Positions 63,841 through 64,000 of a stretch of 64,000 nucleotides of DNA are shown here, piece by piece. Each line of letters starts with the position of its first letter. The first letter of the stretch is position 1. The position numbers were made by a program, and so were the translations under genes. The stretch is from an uncultured Pseudomonas sp. Lineage in GTDB: Bacteria; Pseudomonadota; Gammaproteobacteria; Pseudomonadales; Pseudomonadaceae. The notes under the pieces were generated by a model, which made no database searches, was not told where the DNA came from, and worked only from the letters and a program-made list of their open reading frames with translations. Location: contig NZ_CAMPHI010000010.1 of the NCBI RefSeq assembly GCF_946885955.1, forward strand, positions 1-64,000, in the 5' to 3' direction.

Positions 63841-64000
63841 ATGCCAGCGAGTCTGTCCATCCTGATCGCCGAGGACAATGCGGCCGACCGCATGCTGTTG
63901 TCGACGATCGTCAGCCGCCAGGGGCATCGTACGCTGACTGCCAGCAATGGCCTGGAAGCGGTCGCGCTGTTCGGACAGGAGCGTCCGCAACTGGTCCTGA
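63841..64000 (+). CDS. Response regulator (probable PP2C/SpoIIE-type phosphatase), truncated by window end
   Basis: Only the first 53 residues are visible. They form the start of a receiver domain, MPASLSILIAEDNAADRMLL, with the acidic pair ED and the beta-3 strand (PQLVL) just before the phosphoacceptor Asp. The frame is open at the edge. By genomic habit after a STAS gene in this locus, the rest probably carries a SpoIIE/PP2C phosphatase domain; this cannot be seen here. Confidence 0.75.
   Translation, partial: MPASLSILIAEDNAADRMLLSTIVSRQGHRTLTASNGLEAVALFGQERPQLVL

Overview
The window looks like a chromosome segment of a GC-rich gammaproteobacterium of the genus Pseudomonas (in the broad sense, aeruginosa/stutzeri/alcaligenes-like). 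The evidence is the single polar-flagellum regulon (fleQ, fleSR, sigma-54 and sigma-28 promoters, the flgMN-ycgR and flgA-cheV-cheR arrangement), an amrZ gene next to phosphonate (phn) remnants, and typical Pseudomonas intergenic dyad repeats. I assign no species. I saw no rRNA, complete insertion sequence, prophage or CRISPR array.

Region 1 (1-8.1 kb) is housekeeping and transport: the 3' half of a tRNA-Arg(ACG), an exported DUF4124 protein, the Mg2+ channel MgtE, a Na+-pumping oxaloacetate decarboxylase (oadGAB), the AmrZ regulator, and a decayed phn locus. In that locus a broken phnC and a scrap of phnM precede a still-open phnN. Region 2 (8.1-19.2 kb) holds an Lrp-type regulator divergent from an indolepyruvate oxidoreductase-type fusion enzyme and a Leu/Phe/Val dehydrogenase (a likely amino-acid to acyl-CoA module). 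It continues with a GNAT acetyltransferase, tRNA-Arg(CCT), a YceH-family gene, two related small exported proteins built on a 12-residue repeat, and a translationally coupled MFS/glycosyltransferase/TIGR04282 trio.

Region 3 (19.3-35.8 kb) is flagellar and chemotaxis: ycgR, flgN, flgM, flgA on the minus strand, then cheV, cheR, flgBCDE and flgFGHIJKL on the plus strand. Region 4 (35.9-45.0 kb) is a putative flagellin-glycosylation island. It contains a TPR/SEC-C/OGT-like glycosyltransferase, a CDP-sugar cassette (cytidylyltransferase, 4,6-dehydratase, epimerase, C-methyltransferase, reductase-like SDR) and two further methyltransferase/hydroxylase-like genes. Region 5 (45.3-64 kb) carries two tandem flagellin genes, flaG, fliD, two fliS paralogues, a fleP-like gene, fleQ, fleS, fleR, fliEFGHIJ, and a STAS protein with a truncated response regulator at the right edge.

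The promoters fit the Pseudomonas flagellar hierarchy. Sigma-54 sites lie before flgA, flgB, flgF, fleS, fliE and the first flagellin. Sigma-28 sites lie before flgM and, in tandem, before the second flagellin. Clusters of TTGCCG/CGGCAA half-sites occur upstream of flgB, flgF and fliC1 but not upstream of the fleS, fliE or flgA promoters, which suggests a FleR-type enhancer. The most interesting observations are these candidate enhancers, the split sigma-factor control of two near-identical flagellins, the decayed phn operon that retains phnN and an operator, the repeat-protein pair, and the sugar/glycosyltransferase island.
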